Assembly: GCA_024231955.1 (NCBI GenBank)
Contig: JAAEPZ010000249.1
Span: 74,127-134,100, forward strand
DNA: 59,974 nt
Origin: a bacterium
GTDB taxonomy: Bacteria > Krumholzibacteriota > Krumholzibacteriia > JACNKJ01
Reading direction: 5' to 3'
Part shown: in pieces, positions 18,893-26,948 of the stretch
Layout: every line of letters begins with the position of its first letter
How positions within the stretch are numbered: the stretch's first letter is position 1
The notes under the pieces: generated by a model
What the model was told of the DNA's origin: nothing
The model's input: only the letters and a program-made list of their open reading frames with translations
Database searches by the model: none
Translations under genes and position numbers: made by a program

Positions 18893-20313
18893 TGTCCGAC
18901 ACCAGGGAGTGTATCATCGGTCTTGAGGTTCACGCGCAACTGATGACCCGCAGCAAGATCTTCTGCGGCTGCGAAGTCGCATCGGATGCCGAACCCAACA
19001 CGCTCACCTGTCCGGTCTGCCTGGGTTTGCCCGGTGCGCTGCCCGTGCTCAACCGGCGGGCGGTCGAACTGACGGCGCGGCTGGGACTCGCCCTCGGCTG
19101 TCGCGTCAATACCCGCAGCGTGATGGCCAGGAAGCACTACGCCTATCCCGATCTACCCAAGGGCTATCAGATAACCCAGTATGCGCAACCACTCTGCGAG
19201 GGTGGAGGTCTGACGATCACCACCTCGACAGGTGAGCGGCGGATCGGCATTGCACGCATTCATATCGAGGATGATGCGGGTAAAAGCGTTCACGGTGAGA
19301 ATGGATCGCTGATCGACCTCAATCGTTGCGGCGTGCCGCTGGCCGAAATCGTCACCGAACCAGCCCTGCGGCATCCGGCCGAGGCGCGCGCCTGGTTGCG
19401 GGAGTTGCACCTCCTGCTTGTCAGGCTTGGCATTTGCGACGGCAACATGGAGCTGGGCTCGCTGCGCTGCGATGTCAATGTATCACTGCGGCTTCGGGGT
19501 GAGAGTACTCTGGGTCCGAAGACGGAGATCAAGAACCTCAATTCGTTTCGCAATGTGGAGAGGGCCCTTGAGCGGGAGATTGCGCGTCAGGAGGGGATCC
19601 TGAAAAGTGGAGGGTGTGTCGTCTCCGAGACGTTGCTCTGGGACGCCGCCGCCGGCGAGGTGCTGCCGCTGAGGAGCAAGGAGGGGAGCCACGACTATCG
19701 TTACTTCCCCGAGCCGGACCTGCCGCCGATTGTCGTTGAGGAGATGCTGTTGCAGCGTCTGGTCAAGGAGATGCCCGAACTGCCTGCGGCCTGTCGCAAC
19801 CGGTTGCGGAGCGAATACGATCTGGACAAACAGGCCGCACGGCTAATCGCAGACGATGCCGGGCTGACCGTCTATTTCGAAACGCTGTGCGCCGCCGGGG
19901 TGGAGCCGACTCGCGCGCTGCGCTGGCTGCGCGGAGAGATCCTGCACCGGTTGGGTGGATGTGAGATCACGACATTCGGCGTCTCACCAACGGCGTTGGC
20001 GGAGTTGCTTGAGCTGGAGGCGACGGAGCGGATCACAACTACGAGCGCCGTCAGGATTCTGGACTGGATGCTGACCGAAGGTGGTTGTGCGGGCGACGGC
20101 CTGCGGGCTCTGGATCTGGAGTCCATAGCCGCTGGCGCACATTTGGACGAACTCGTGCAACGCACACTGGCGGATCATCCTCATAAAGTCGAACGGTACC
20201 GGAGCGGTGAGCGGCGCCTCTTCGGCTTCTTCATGGGTTGCGTAATGACGGCCTCGTCCGGCCGCGCGAATCCAACGGAGCTCAGACGACTTCTGGCGAT
20301 TCATCTGGATTGA
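18889..20313 (+). CDS. gatB: Aspartyl/glutamyl-tRNA amidotransferase subunit B
   Basis: The protein has 474 residues, the usual length. GatB carries the kinase active site that activates the misacylated tRNA and passes ammonia from GatA. Seen: IIGLEVHAQL at the start, paired cysteines in FCGCE and CPVCLGLPGALP (zinc site), KHYAYPDLPKGYQITQ, and the CDVNVSLR and KTEIKNLNSFR motifs; the C-terminal part holds the helical and YqeY-like regions. It overlaps the gatCA fusion gene by 4 bases, and it ends 18 bases from the end of the opposing crotonase gene. Confidence 0.96.
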   Translation: MMSDTRECIIGLEVHAQLMTRSKIFCGCEVASDAEPNTLTCPVCLGLPGALPVLNRRAVELTARLGLALGCRVNTRSVMARKHYAYPDLPKGYQITQYAQPLCEGGGLTITTSTGERRIGIARIHIEDDAGKSVHGENGSLIDLNRCGVPLAEIVTEPALRHPAEARAWLRELHLLLVRLGICDGNMELGSLRCDVNVSLRLRGESTLGPKTEIKNLNSFRNVERALEREIARQEGILKSGGCVVSETLLWDAAAGEVLPLRSKEGSHDYRYFPEPDLPPIVVEEMLLQRLVKEMPELPAACRNRLRSEYDLDKQAARLIADDAGLTVYFETLCAAGVEPTRALRWLRGEILHRLGGCEITTFGVSPTALAELLELEATERITTTSAVRILDWMLTEGGCAGDGLRALDLESIAAGAHLDELVQRTLADHPHKVERYRSGERRLFGFFMGCVMTASSGRANPTELRRLLAIHLD

Positions 20314-20331
20314 TGCAGCCGCCGACCTGGA

Positions 20332-21108
20332 TCAGCAGCCCTTGAATACCGGCCGCCGTTTGGCGATGAAGGCCTGCTGCGCCTCCTTGAAATCCTCACT
20401 GAGCCACGATGTGTGTCGCAGCAGCGCGATCTCGTTCAGCAGATCGGCGGCAATCGGTTCCGCCTCCTCAACCAGGTTGAGAACTCGGCGAGTGCCCCTG
20501 ATCGCGAGCGGCGCACCACGCCCGATACTCTCCAGCAGAACCTCGGCGGTTACCTGCAGCTCCTCCGTCCGCACCAGACGGCACAGGAAGCCGGCTCTAC
20601 GCGCACGTCGTGCGCTGACGGGCTCGCCGGTGAGCAGCATCTCCCGGGAGAGATTGGAGCCGAAGCCGCGGATCATCCGTCTGAGGCCGGTGTGGCTGTA
20701 GATCAGACCGAGCCGCACCGCCGGTACGGCGAACCGTATCCCCTGGACTCCGATCCGCAGGTCGACGCAGGACAGCAATTCCACCGCGCCGCCGTATGCA
20801 TCGCCCTGGATCGCGGCCACGATCGGTGCCGGATAGGCGGTCAACCGGGCCATGACCTGCTCGAAGGGGGCGTTGGCGCGCACCTCGGGGTCGGCATGGA
20901 ATATCGCTTCGGGGATCTCATCGATTGGGTAGCCTGTGCTGAAGTGACGGCCGCTGGAGCGGAGCAGCAATGTGGGAGGATCGCCGCTTTCGAGCTGATC
21001 GAGTGCGGCGAGCAGGGCCTTCAACATCTCCGTGCTCAGCATGTTGCGCGGGGGTTGGCGCAGTTCGATCACAGCGAGGTCGGATTGGATATCGAGATGA
21101 ATGGGCAT
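20332..21108 (-). CDS. Crotonase-family protein, possibly methylmalonyl-CoA decarboxylase-like
   Basis: A crotonase-fold protein of 258 residues. The oxyanion-hole segment and first catalytic position are present (GDAYGGAVE, Glu110), but the second glutamate of enoyl-CoA hydratases is replaced by Ala130 in PAVRLGLIYSHTG. The Leu-Gly-x-x-Tyr pattern there (Tyr138) recalls methylmalonyl-CoA decarboxylase (YgfG/ScpB), from memory rather than a search, and the window has other propionyl/methylmalonyl-CoA genes. It is therefore probably not a standard hydratase. The start at 21108 (MPIHLDIQS) fits the family; an ATG 23 codons upstream would add a tail without counterpart. It converges on gatB. Confidence 0.75.
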   Translation of the reverse strand: MPIHLDIQSDLAVIELRQPPRNMLSTEMLKALLAALDQLESGDPPTLLLRSSGRHFSTGYPIDEIPEAIFHADPEVRANAPFEQVMARLTAYPAPIVAAIQGDAYGGAVELLSCVDLRIGVQGIRFAVPAVRLGLIYSHTGLRRMIRGFGSNLSREMLLTGEPVSARRARRAGFLCRLVRTEELQVTAEVLLESIGRGAPLAIRGTRRVLNLVEEAEPIAADLLNEIALLRHTSWLSEDFKEAQQAFIAKRRPVFKGC

Positions 21109-21256
21109 GTCGTACCGAGAAGGTTGGAGGAGCGGTGACCGTTGCGGACAGTCTATCACAGCCAGGCTGCAATGCATCGGGAATAGTTACGATCGTATTT
21201 GCTGGAAGAGGGGCTGTGGCGCCCCCCTTCATCGGTGTCAGAGCTGCGGGTGTTGC

Positions 21257-21892
21257 TCAGGGGCAGAAACTCCTGTTGAAGTATGAGCAGAAGATGGCGA
21301 AGTCGGTGATGGTGTTCTGGCCATCAAAGTTGTAGTCGTGACATGGATCGCAGGCTACGCCGATACTGGCGCAATTGAAATCGCTGGAGTACTTGGCGAA
21401 GTCGGAGATACTTACCTGACGGTCGCCATCGAGGTCAGGGCTGTCGACCGATACCATGACGGGGGTGAAATCGTTGAGCATGATCCCCAGAGCATAGACA
21501 TACAGATAGGTCTCATCGCAGTTGATCCCGTCGTGGGCATCTCCAAGCAAGCCGCTGTAGATCGGACCGCTGAAGGTCGTGTTTCCGGTAATATCCGTGT
21601 CGTAGTCGGCCTGGCTGAATATACCGGGACAGGGGCTCATGTCATCGGCGCAAACCCACATATCGGTACGGGGGATGCCCACGAACGGATCCCCATTGAT
21701 GTCCATAATCACCAGCCCGATCGTATATCCGTCATCGCCGAGATTGTCGACTCCACTCGGTGACACCGTGAATCGCCCTTCGGATTCCGGAGTTGCAATT
21801 GACCAGATTTCAGGCGGCAGATCGCTTTTAGCGGGGCTGATTACAGTTGCAAGCAGCAGCAAGGTTAATCCTGCAGTGATCAGGCGGAGCAT
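21257..21892 (-). CDS. Secreted protein with EF-hand/dockerin-like C-terminal repeat pair
   Basis: A product of 211 residues with a signal peptide (hydrophobic TLLLLATVISPAKS). Residues about 35-140 are probably a beta-sandwich domain (DINGDPFVGIPRTDMWV). The C-terminal 60 residues hold two calcium-loop-like repeats spaced by 30-odd residues, DLDGDRQVSISDFAKY and DYNFDGQNTITDFAIF, with D at positions 1, 3, 5 and 12 (N at 3 in the second), as in dockerin type I modules; several cysteines lie between them. It is a clear paralogue of the gene at 22072-22710. The ATG at 21892 follows GAGGAGGG. Neither cohesins nor glycoside hydrolases are seen nearby, so cellulosome function is not implied. Confidence 0.82.
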   Translation of the reverse strand: MLRLITAGLTLLLLATVISPAKSDLPPEIWSIATPESEGRFTVSPSGVDNLGDDGYTIGLVIMDINGDPFVGIPRTDMWVCADDMSPCPGIFSQADYDTDITGNTTFSGPIYSGLLGDAHDGINCDETYLYVYALGIMLNDFTPVMVSVDSPDLDGDRQVSISDFAKYSSDFNCASIGVACDPCHDYNFDGQNTITDFAIFCSYFNRSFCP

Positions 21893-21983
21893 GGGACCCT
21901 CCTCGGATAATGAAGTTGATAAATATGCATAATAAGTATAACTAAGAAATGGTGGTGTCGTCAGTGAATAACATCTTGAAAAC

Positions 21984-22012
21984 AAAAAAACGGGAGGGTT
22001 TGACCCTCCCGT
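21984..22012 (-). terminator. Rho-independent terminator after the 22072-22710 gene
   Basis: A perfect 10-bp inverted repeat (ACGGGAGGGT / ACCCTCCCGT) with a 3-base loop is followed, on the minus strand, by seven T residues and then more T-rich sequence. It lies 60 bases past the stop of the minus-strand EF-hand gene and separates it from its paralogue downstream, so the two paralogues probably have separate transcripts. Confidence 0.9.
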
Positions 22013-22071
22013 AATTCCTGCACATGGACAGTGTTTCGCCCGGTCTCGCCTAAGATCCGGAATAATCCGGT

Positions 22072-22710
22072 TTAGGGGCAGACGCTAACATTGAAGAAGG
22101 CGCCAAAGATGGCGAAATCACCAATGTCAGTTGCTCCATTTTCATCAAAATCGTGACAGGGATCGCAAGCTGAGCTGGTGGTAGCACAGTTGAAATCGAC
22201 AGCGAATTTGGCGAAGTCAGTAACGCCAACCGCCAAGTCACCATTCAGATCAGGACTGTCGACGGCAACATCGACAGGATTGTGAGCGTTCAGCTCGATG
22301 CCCTGGGCATAGACGTACAAGAAGTTCGTGTCGCAGTCCACGCCACCAGGTCCGTCATTAGTCACGCCACCGTAGATGGTGCCACTGAATGTTGCGGAAC
22401 CGGTACCATCGGTCGCGGCATCAGCCTGGCTGAATGTGCCGGAGCAAGGAGCCATATCGTAAGTCCGAACCCACATGTCTGTGGCAACCAGACCCACAAC
22501 AGGATCGCCATTGATATCGAGAATGGTAACGGAGATCGTGTAATCGCCATCACTCAGTAAGTCACCACCGCCGGGAGCGATAGTTGTACGGCCTTCAGCC
22601 GAACTGGCGAGGGAGTTGTTGGAATCCGGGATACCAGCACTTGCCCCTACCGCCAGGCCCAGAACGAACATGACTGTCAAAGCAAGGGTGATAATATTCC
22701 TCTTGGCCAT
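22072..22710 (-). CDS. Secreted protein with EF-hand/dockerin-like C-terminal repeat pair (paralogue)
   Basis: A product of 212 residues with a signal peptide (LALTVMFVLGLAVGASA). The domain layout is the same as in the 21257-21892 gene, with shared stretches such as DINGDP, TDMW, FSQAD, FLYVYA versus YLYVYA, and VDSPDL. The C-terminal loops are DLNGDLAVGVTDFAKF and DFDENGATDIGDFAIF; the second has an extra residue in its spacing. The end FFNVSVCP matches the paralogue's FNRSFCP. The ATG at 22710 has a strong AGGAGG site upstream. A consensus-like promoter lies about 190 bases upstream, leaving a long leader, and a strong terminator follows. Function is unknown; calcium-binding surface or secreted structure is the simplest reading. 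Confidence 0.85.
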   Translation of the reverse strand: MAKRNIITLALTVMFVLGLAVGASAGIPDSNNSLASSAEGRTTIAPGGGDLLSDGDYTISVTILDINGDPVVGLVATDMWVRTYDMAPCSGTFSQADAATDGTGSATFSGTIYGGVTNDGPGGVDCDTNFLYVYAQGIELNAHNPVDVAVDSPDLNGDLAVGVTDFAKFAVDFNCATTSSACDPCHDFDENGATDIGDFAIFGAFFNVSVCP

Positions 22711-22890
22711 TCGAAACCTCCTAAAAGGTGAATACGGCCCCGGTATGGATACAGGCCTTTTGCTCTGTCCCCCGGTGGCGTAACCGGTCAAGCAGGGGAG
22801 CATCAGAATGAAGTTATGCTTACCCTGAAGATGCTATTCATCAAAAATCATACTACCCATGAACAGGAATAGGTACATGGGGCGAAAGAC
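22711..22890 (-). promoter_or_regulatory. Long 5' leader with hairpins before the EF-hand protein gene
   Basis: If transcription starts about 7 bases after the -10 box at 22898-22903, the mRNA leader is about 180 bases. On the minus strand it contains CCCATG...CATGGG and CCGGT...ACCGG inverted repeats and a run of G/C-rich blocks before the AGGAGG ribosome site. Length and structure would suit a riboswitch or thermosensor, but I could not match it to a riboswitch class I know, so regulation by it is only a suggestion. Confidence 0.35.
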
Positions 22891-22897
22891 AAGTATG

Positions 22898-22927
22898 ATT
22901 ATACCCTGAAGGGTGAAATTGGGTCAA
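22898..22927 (-). promoter_or_regulatory. Sigma-70-type promoter, minus strand
   Basis: On the minus strand TTGACC is followed after 18 bases by a perfect TATAAT. It points toward the secreted EF-hand protein gene at 22072-22710 and lies in the gap behind the P-II-like gene. It is the best promoter match in the window. Confidence 0.65.
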
Positions 22928-23054
22928 CCCGGAAACCTGTAGAAATGTAGGTAGGAAGTAATAACACAGCATGTTGCGAGTATTGGGAACTGTAAACGCG
23001 GCTTGTCCTGAAGGTGACGATCATGAATCCGGATACCTGAATTTCGGGATGACG

Positions 23055-23390
23055 TCAGAATTCCTTGGCCAGCCCCTTGATCTCCTCAACCGGAATTGTG
23101 AAGGCGATGCCGGTACCTCTCTCCTCCAGAGACCCGCAAATCCTTTGAATAAGAGCAATTGCCTCGTCCGCTTTACCACGTTCGGTTACGGAGAAGAGCA
23201 GACGATGTTGGCTGTCGCCTCCGGGGAAAAGTGAGCGGAGACCCGCAAAGATGGGGACATCCTGAGACAGGATCTCACCCATGCCGCGGGCGGGGAGAAC
23301 CGAGGCACCGGTAATGCCGATCTCAATAAAACCCTCCAGAATGTCGACCAGATAGGCCTCATCACTGAGAATGATCACCAGCAGTACCAA
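23055..23390 (-). CDS. P-II-like small regulatory-fold protein
   Basis: A product of about 111 residues with a compact alpha/beta pattern. The start (VLLVIILSDEAYLVDILEGF) followed by IGITGASVLPARGMGEIL resembles the ferredoxin-like fold of P-II signal proteins and their unnamed relatives; it lacks the P-II T-loop tyrosine motif, so nitrogen signalling is not claimed. No ATG is available. TTG at 23390 is preferred because AGGAG lies 6 bases upstream; the TTG two codons earlier (23396) would directly abut that AGGAG. It is a single gene between unrelated neighbours. Confidence 0.72.
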   Translation of the reverse strand: MVLLVIILSDEAYLVDILEGFIEIGITGASVLPARGMGEILSQDVPIFAGLRSLFPGGDSQHRLLFSVTERGKADEAIALIQRICGSLEERGTGIAFTIPVEEIKGLAKEF

Positions 23391-23712
23391 TTTCAACTCC
23401 TACTGTTTCCGACCTCGGAGTATATCGGATGGGAAATGAAGCGTACCGGCAGACCTGATTCGGATCGGGTCTGCCGATTAGGTAACGTAATGTCCAATGT
23501 CCCGACCTTTGAAGTCAAGACAAACCCTGCTCGGGACGGACGCTGAGCCCCGATGTGTCTTGAGAGGTGGCAATGGGGGCGTTCGAGAAACAACTGACCA
23601 TCATTGCCACACCATATTGACAGACGCCCGATCGGACCTTAGAGTAACACTCTTGGTTTCAATCATCAGAGTACAATCACGGCAGTAAGTACAATATCAG
23701 GATCGGCGGAGA
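23391..23712. other. Intergenic region between P-II-like gene and ABC importer genes
   Basis: No supported gene. It separates a minus-strand gene from the plus-strand importer genes, so it should carry promoters for both. A candidate plus-strand promoter is listed separately at 23617-23645. No strong inverted repeats were seen. Confidence 0.5.
23617..23645 (+). promoter_or_regulatory. Candidate promoter for the ABC importer genes
   Basis: A perfect TTGACA box is followed after 17 bases by TAGAGT (4 of 6 consensus positions), about 70 bases before the first permease start. Position, direction and spacing fit a sigma-70 promoter. Confidence 0.5.
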
Positions 23713-24702
23713 ATGAAATCAGTCATTGTTCACTCGGATCTCGTGCAGCGGATGACGCGACGGAAGCGACGCGATGCGGCAGGTGCGCTTCTTTATATCC
23801 TGCCGGCGGCGACAATTGTCATCGTTTTCCGACTTGTCCCGATTCTGGCGGCGTTCACATTCAGTTTCTTCGAGATCAAAATGGGCGCCCTCGTGGGTTT
23901 CGTCGGGATTGGGCACTACGTCAAGCTCTTCCAGGATCCGACATTCTGGTATTCCCTCCAGACAACGATCTGGTTCGTCCTCGGTACCGTACCGCCCGCA
24001 ATCTTTGTGTCGTTGTTCTTTGCGCTGCTTCTCAATCAGAAGATCAGGGCCCTCGGTTTATATCGCACCGTCTACTTCATGCCGGTCGTTACCAGTATGG
24101 TGGCAGTAGCCGTGATCTGGAAATGGATTCTGGAGCCCGACATCGGCATCATGAACTTCCTCCTCGCCAAGTTGCATCTGCCTGAGGTGGGGTGGCTCAG
24201 CGAGAGCAGGGGCATCTTTCAGATGATGGCGAACGGGTTGGGCTTCAACATCCCCGATTGGGCAGGCGGCCCCAGTCTGGCGCTGGTCAGCCTTGCGATC
24301 GTGAACACCTGGAAAGGGCTCGGCTACAATATCGTCATCTTTCTGGCAGGCTTGCAGAACATTCCGCAGCAGCAATACGAGGCCGCACGAATCGATGGCG
24401 CCGGCACCTGGCAGCTGTTCCGCAATGTGACCTGGCCCATTCTGACCCCGACGACCTTTTACGTGTTCATCATGAGCACAATCGTCAGTTTCCAGACATT
24501 CAGTCTCGTCTACCTGATGACCGCCCCTCCCGGCGGGCCGGAAGACTCGACCAAGGTGCTGGTCTACTACCTGTTTGATAAAGGCTTTACACCGCCGGCC
24601 AGTCTTGGCCGCGCCAGTGCGGTAGCCCTGGTTCTCTTTGTCATTATTCTCAGCCTTACCGTTGTTCAACGACGTGTGGCCGAAAAACGTGTGCACTACT
24701 AG
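23713..24702 (+). CDS. Sugar-type ABC transporter permease (MalF/UgpA family)
   Basis: An inner-membrane protein of 329 residues with about six hydrophobic segments and the EAA loop that contacts the ATPase (EAARIDGAGTWQLFRNVTWP). The N-terminal cytoplasmic tail is basic (RRKRRDA). It fits carbohydrate uptake family 1 (CUT1), which includes maltose and glycerol-3-phosphate importers. The next genes are the second permease and the binding protein, completing everything except an ATPase. CUT1 importers often share one ATPase encoded elsewhere. The substrate cannot be told from sequence. Confidence 0.9.
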   Translation: MKSVIVHSDLVQRMTRRKRRDAAGALLYILPAATIVIVFRLVPILAAFTFSFFEIKMGALVGFVGIGHYVKLFQDPTFWYSLQTTIWFVLGTVPPAIFVSLFFALLLNQKIRALGLYRTVYFMPVVTSMVAVAVIWKWILEPDIGIMNFLLAKLHLPEVGWLSESRGIFQMMANGLGFNIPDWAGGPSLALVSLAIVNTWKGLGYNIVIFLAGLQNIPQQQYEAARIDGAGTWQLFRNVTWPILTPTTFYVFIMSTIVSFQTFSLVYLMTAPPGGPEDSTKVLVYYLFDKGFTPPASLGRASAVALVLFVIILSLTVVQRRVAEKRVHY

Positions 24703-24714
24703 CGGGGGCTGAAC

Positions 24715-25614
24715 GTGGTTTCATCTGCGAAAATCGGGCATGTCTTCAATCGGAGCAGCATTCATCTGATGCTGATCCTCTTCGGGCTGTCAATGATCAT
24801 GCCCTTCTTCTGGATGGTCTCCACCTCCTTCAGGAGCACAATGGAGATCACGCGTGATCCGCACCGCTTCACCCCTGAGGTGCTCTCTTCCGACTTCGGC
24901 GCCGAGGGGACCCGTTCCGAAGGGGAGGAGCGTTCGCCGTCACGTATCTTCGCCAATTACGCGGAGGCCTGGCAAAGCGCGCCTTTCGCCCGCTACTTCT
25001 TCAATACGGTGTTTGTGGCGCTGTCCTGTGTTCTGGGTGTGGTGGTGACGAGCTCCCTGGCGGCCTACGCGTTTGCCCGGATGCGATTCAAGGGGCGGGA
25101 CTGGATCTTCATGCTGTTCCTGAGCATGATGATGGTGCCCGAGCCGGTCTACCTGGTGCCGAGTTTCATCATCATCGCCCGGCTGCACTGGCTGGATACC
25201 TACTACGCGCTGATCATCCCCTGGACGGTCAAGGTCTTCTCGATCTTCCTGCTGCGGCAACACTTCAAAACCATCCCGCAGGATCTCTTCGATGCTGCAA
25301 CCATCGATGGCGCTTCGCGCTTCTCCATCCTGTGGAAGATCGTGCTGCCTCTCTCCAAAGCGATAATGGTGACGATCGTGCTGTTCGGAATCATCGGTTC
25401 GTGGAATTCCTTCCTCTGGCCGCTGGTCATGACCCACAGCCCGGAGATGCGTCCCATACAGATCGGCCTGGCGGCATTCAGCCAGGAGGAGGGCACCGAG
25501 TTCGGCCTGATGATGGCGGCGACCTGCATCAGCGTCCTGCCGCTTCTGATCATGTACTTCTTCGCCCAGAAACAGATAATCGCAAGTCTCGCCTCCAGTG
25601 GCCTGAAGGAGTAA
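24715..25614 (+). CDS. Sugar-type ABC transporter permease (MalG/UgpE family)
   Basis: The second permease of the importer, 299 residues with six predicted membrane segments and an EAA-type loop (DAATIDGASRFSILWKIVLP). It starts with GTG at 24715, 12 bases after the upstream stop; a GCGGGGGC sequence just before may serve as ribosome site. Residues about 60-80, in the first periplasmic loop, form a charged insert (EGTRSEGEERSPS) that is longer than in typical MalG. It forms a heterodimer with the preceding permease. Confidence 0.9.
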   Translation: MVSSAKIGHVFNRSSIHLMLILFGLSMIMPFFWMVSTSFRSTMEITRDPHRFTPEVLSSDFGAEGTRSEGEERSPSRIFANYAEAWQSAPFARYFFNTVFVALSCVLGVVVTSSLAAYAFARMRFKGRDWIFMLFLSMMMVPEPVYLVPSFIIIARLHWLDTYYALIIPWTVKVFSIFLLRQHFKTIPQDLFDAATIDGASRFSILWKIVLPLSKAIMVTIVLFGIIGSWNSFLWPLVMTHSPEMRPIQIGLAAFSQEEGTEFGLMMAATCISVLPLLIMYFFAQKQIIASLASSGLKE

Positions 25615-25616
25615 GT

Positions 25617-26891
25617 ATGCGTCGCTTGGTATTCAGCCTGCTGCTGGTTTGTGTTCTGCTCCCCCTCGCGAGTTGCGTGCCCGGCCCCTCCGAGAATGAG
25701 GTGACCTTCTGGCACGCCATGGGGCGTTGGGAGGATGACCTCCTCGCGATCATCGACGAATTCAACAAGCTGCATCCCGAAATGCCGGTGAAGGCCTACA
25801 ACATGAGCCGTTACCAGGCGCTGAGCCAGAAGATCATCGCTGCGGTGGCCGCCGGACAACCGCCGACTATCAGCCAGGCCTATGAGTCATGGACGGCGGA
25901 GATGATGGAGGGGGGGATCGTCGAGTGCCTCCAGCCCTATGCCGACGGTGAGAATGGTCTCTCCGATTTCGACTGGGGCGATTACCGCCAGGTCTTCCTG
26001 GATGAATGCACCTACGAGGGGAAACTCTGGTCCTTCCCTTTCAACAAGAGTGTCCGGACACTGTTCTATAATCGTGACCTCTTTGCCGCCACCGGTCTGG
26101 ACCCCGACAATCCGCCTCGCACCTGGGACGAACTGCGTGATCAGTGTCAGCAGCTTACGGAGGATTTCGATGGCGACGGCACCCCCGACCAGTGGGGGAT
26201 CTCGGCCAAATCCTCAGTTACGTTCTTCGGCAATCTCCTGCTGCAGAATGGCGGTAACTTCTTTTCCGACGACGGCAAGGTCTCCACGATCGACAGTCCC
26301 GAGGGGATCGAGGCGATGCAGTATATGTGGGATCTGCTCGGCAGCCGCAAGATAGGCTACTCGACCTTCGATTATGCCTTCCAGAACGAATTCAAGGCGG
26401 GCAAGGTGGGGATGATGGAGAGCTCGAGCGTCTCCCTCTCCTTCCTGCGCGGCCGGATCGACTTTGAACTGGGTGTGGCGCCCCTGCCGGGCCGCAAACT
26501 GGATCGAGCCATGATCCAGGGGACGAATCTGGTGGTTTTCAACAAGGCCACCGACGCTCAGAAACGCACGGCCTGGGAGTTCATCAAATTCCTGACCAAC
26601 ACCGAAAACGCCACCCGTTGGGCGATGGCCACCGGCTATGCCCCCGTCCGCAAGAGTTGCCTCGCAGTGCCCGAGATGAAGGTCTACATGGATGCCGTTC
26701 CCGGCCTCCAGGAATCATATGACCAACTGGAGACCGCCCAGTGCGAGCCGAGCAATGCCGCCTGGTTTGCCGGACGGAAGTATCTCGAGGAGGGTGCGAT
26801 TCAGCGCGTGATGCGCGGCAGCGCCTCGCCTGCCGAGGCTTTGCGGAAGACAGCCGCGAAAATCAATAACGAGATTGAATCCGGCTTTTAG
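25617..26891 (+). CDS. Extracellular solute-binding lipoprotein of a sugar-type ABC importer
   Basis: A family 1 solute-binding protein of 424 residues. The signal peptide ends in a lipobox (LLPLASC), so the mature protein is probably lipid-anchored in the periplasm. Typical features: VTFWHAMGRWEDD at the start, IIAAVAAGQPPTISQ, YNRDLFAATGLDPDNPP, and PRTWDELRD. The ATG is 2 bases after the upstream permease stop, with AAGGAG inside that gene's end, so it is translationally coupled. It probably delivers an oligosaccharide or glycerol-phosphate type ligand to the two permeases; the ligand is not identifiable. Confidence 0.91.
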   Translation: MRRLVFSLLLVCVLLPLASCVPGPSENEVTFWHAMGRWEDDLLAIIDEFNKLHPEMPVKAYNMSRYQALSQKIIAAVAAGQPPTISQAYESWTAEMMEGGIVECLQPYADGENGLSDFDWGDYRQVFLDECTYEGKLWSFPFNKSVRTLFYNRDLFAATGLDPDNPPRTWDELRDQCQQLTEDFDGDGTPDQWGISAKSSVTFFGNLLLQNGGNFFSDDGKVSTIDSPEGIEAMQYMWDLLGSRKIGYSTFDYAFQNEFKAGKVGMMESSSVSLSFLRGRIDFELGVAPLPGRKLDRAMIQGTNLVVFNKATDAQKRTAWEFIKFLTNTENATRWAMATGYAPVRKSCLAVPEMKVYMDAVPGLQESYDQLETAQCEPSNAAWFAGRKYLEEGAIQRVMRGSASPAEALRKTAAKINNEIESGF

Positions 26892-26948
26892 CGCCTGTCG
26901 AATCCTGTCGGTTCGCTCATTGTCCCACCAATAGTGCCGGAGTACCGG

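Noticed and set aside
22711..22890. Leader considered as a cyclic-di-GMP, cobalamin or ZTP riboswitch
   Set aside because: Some blocks look similar by eye, but the conserved core motifs of these classes are not in the right order. It was kept only as an unclassified leader.
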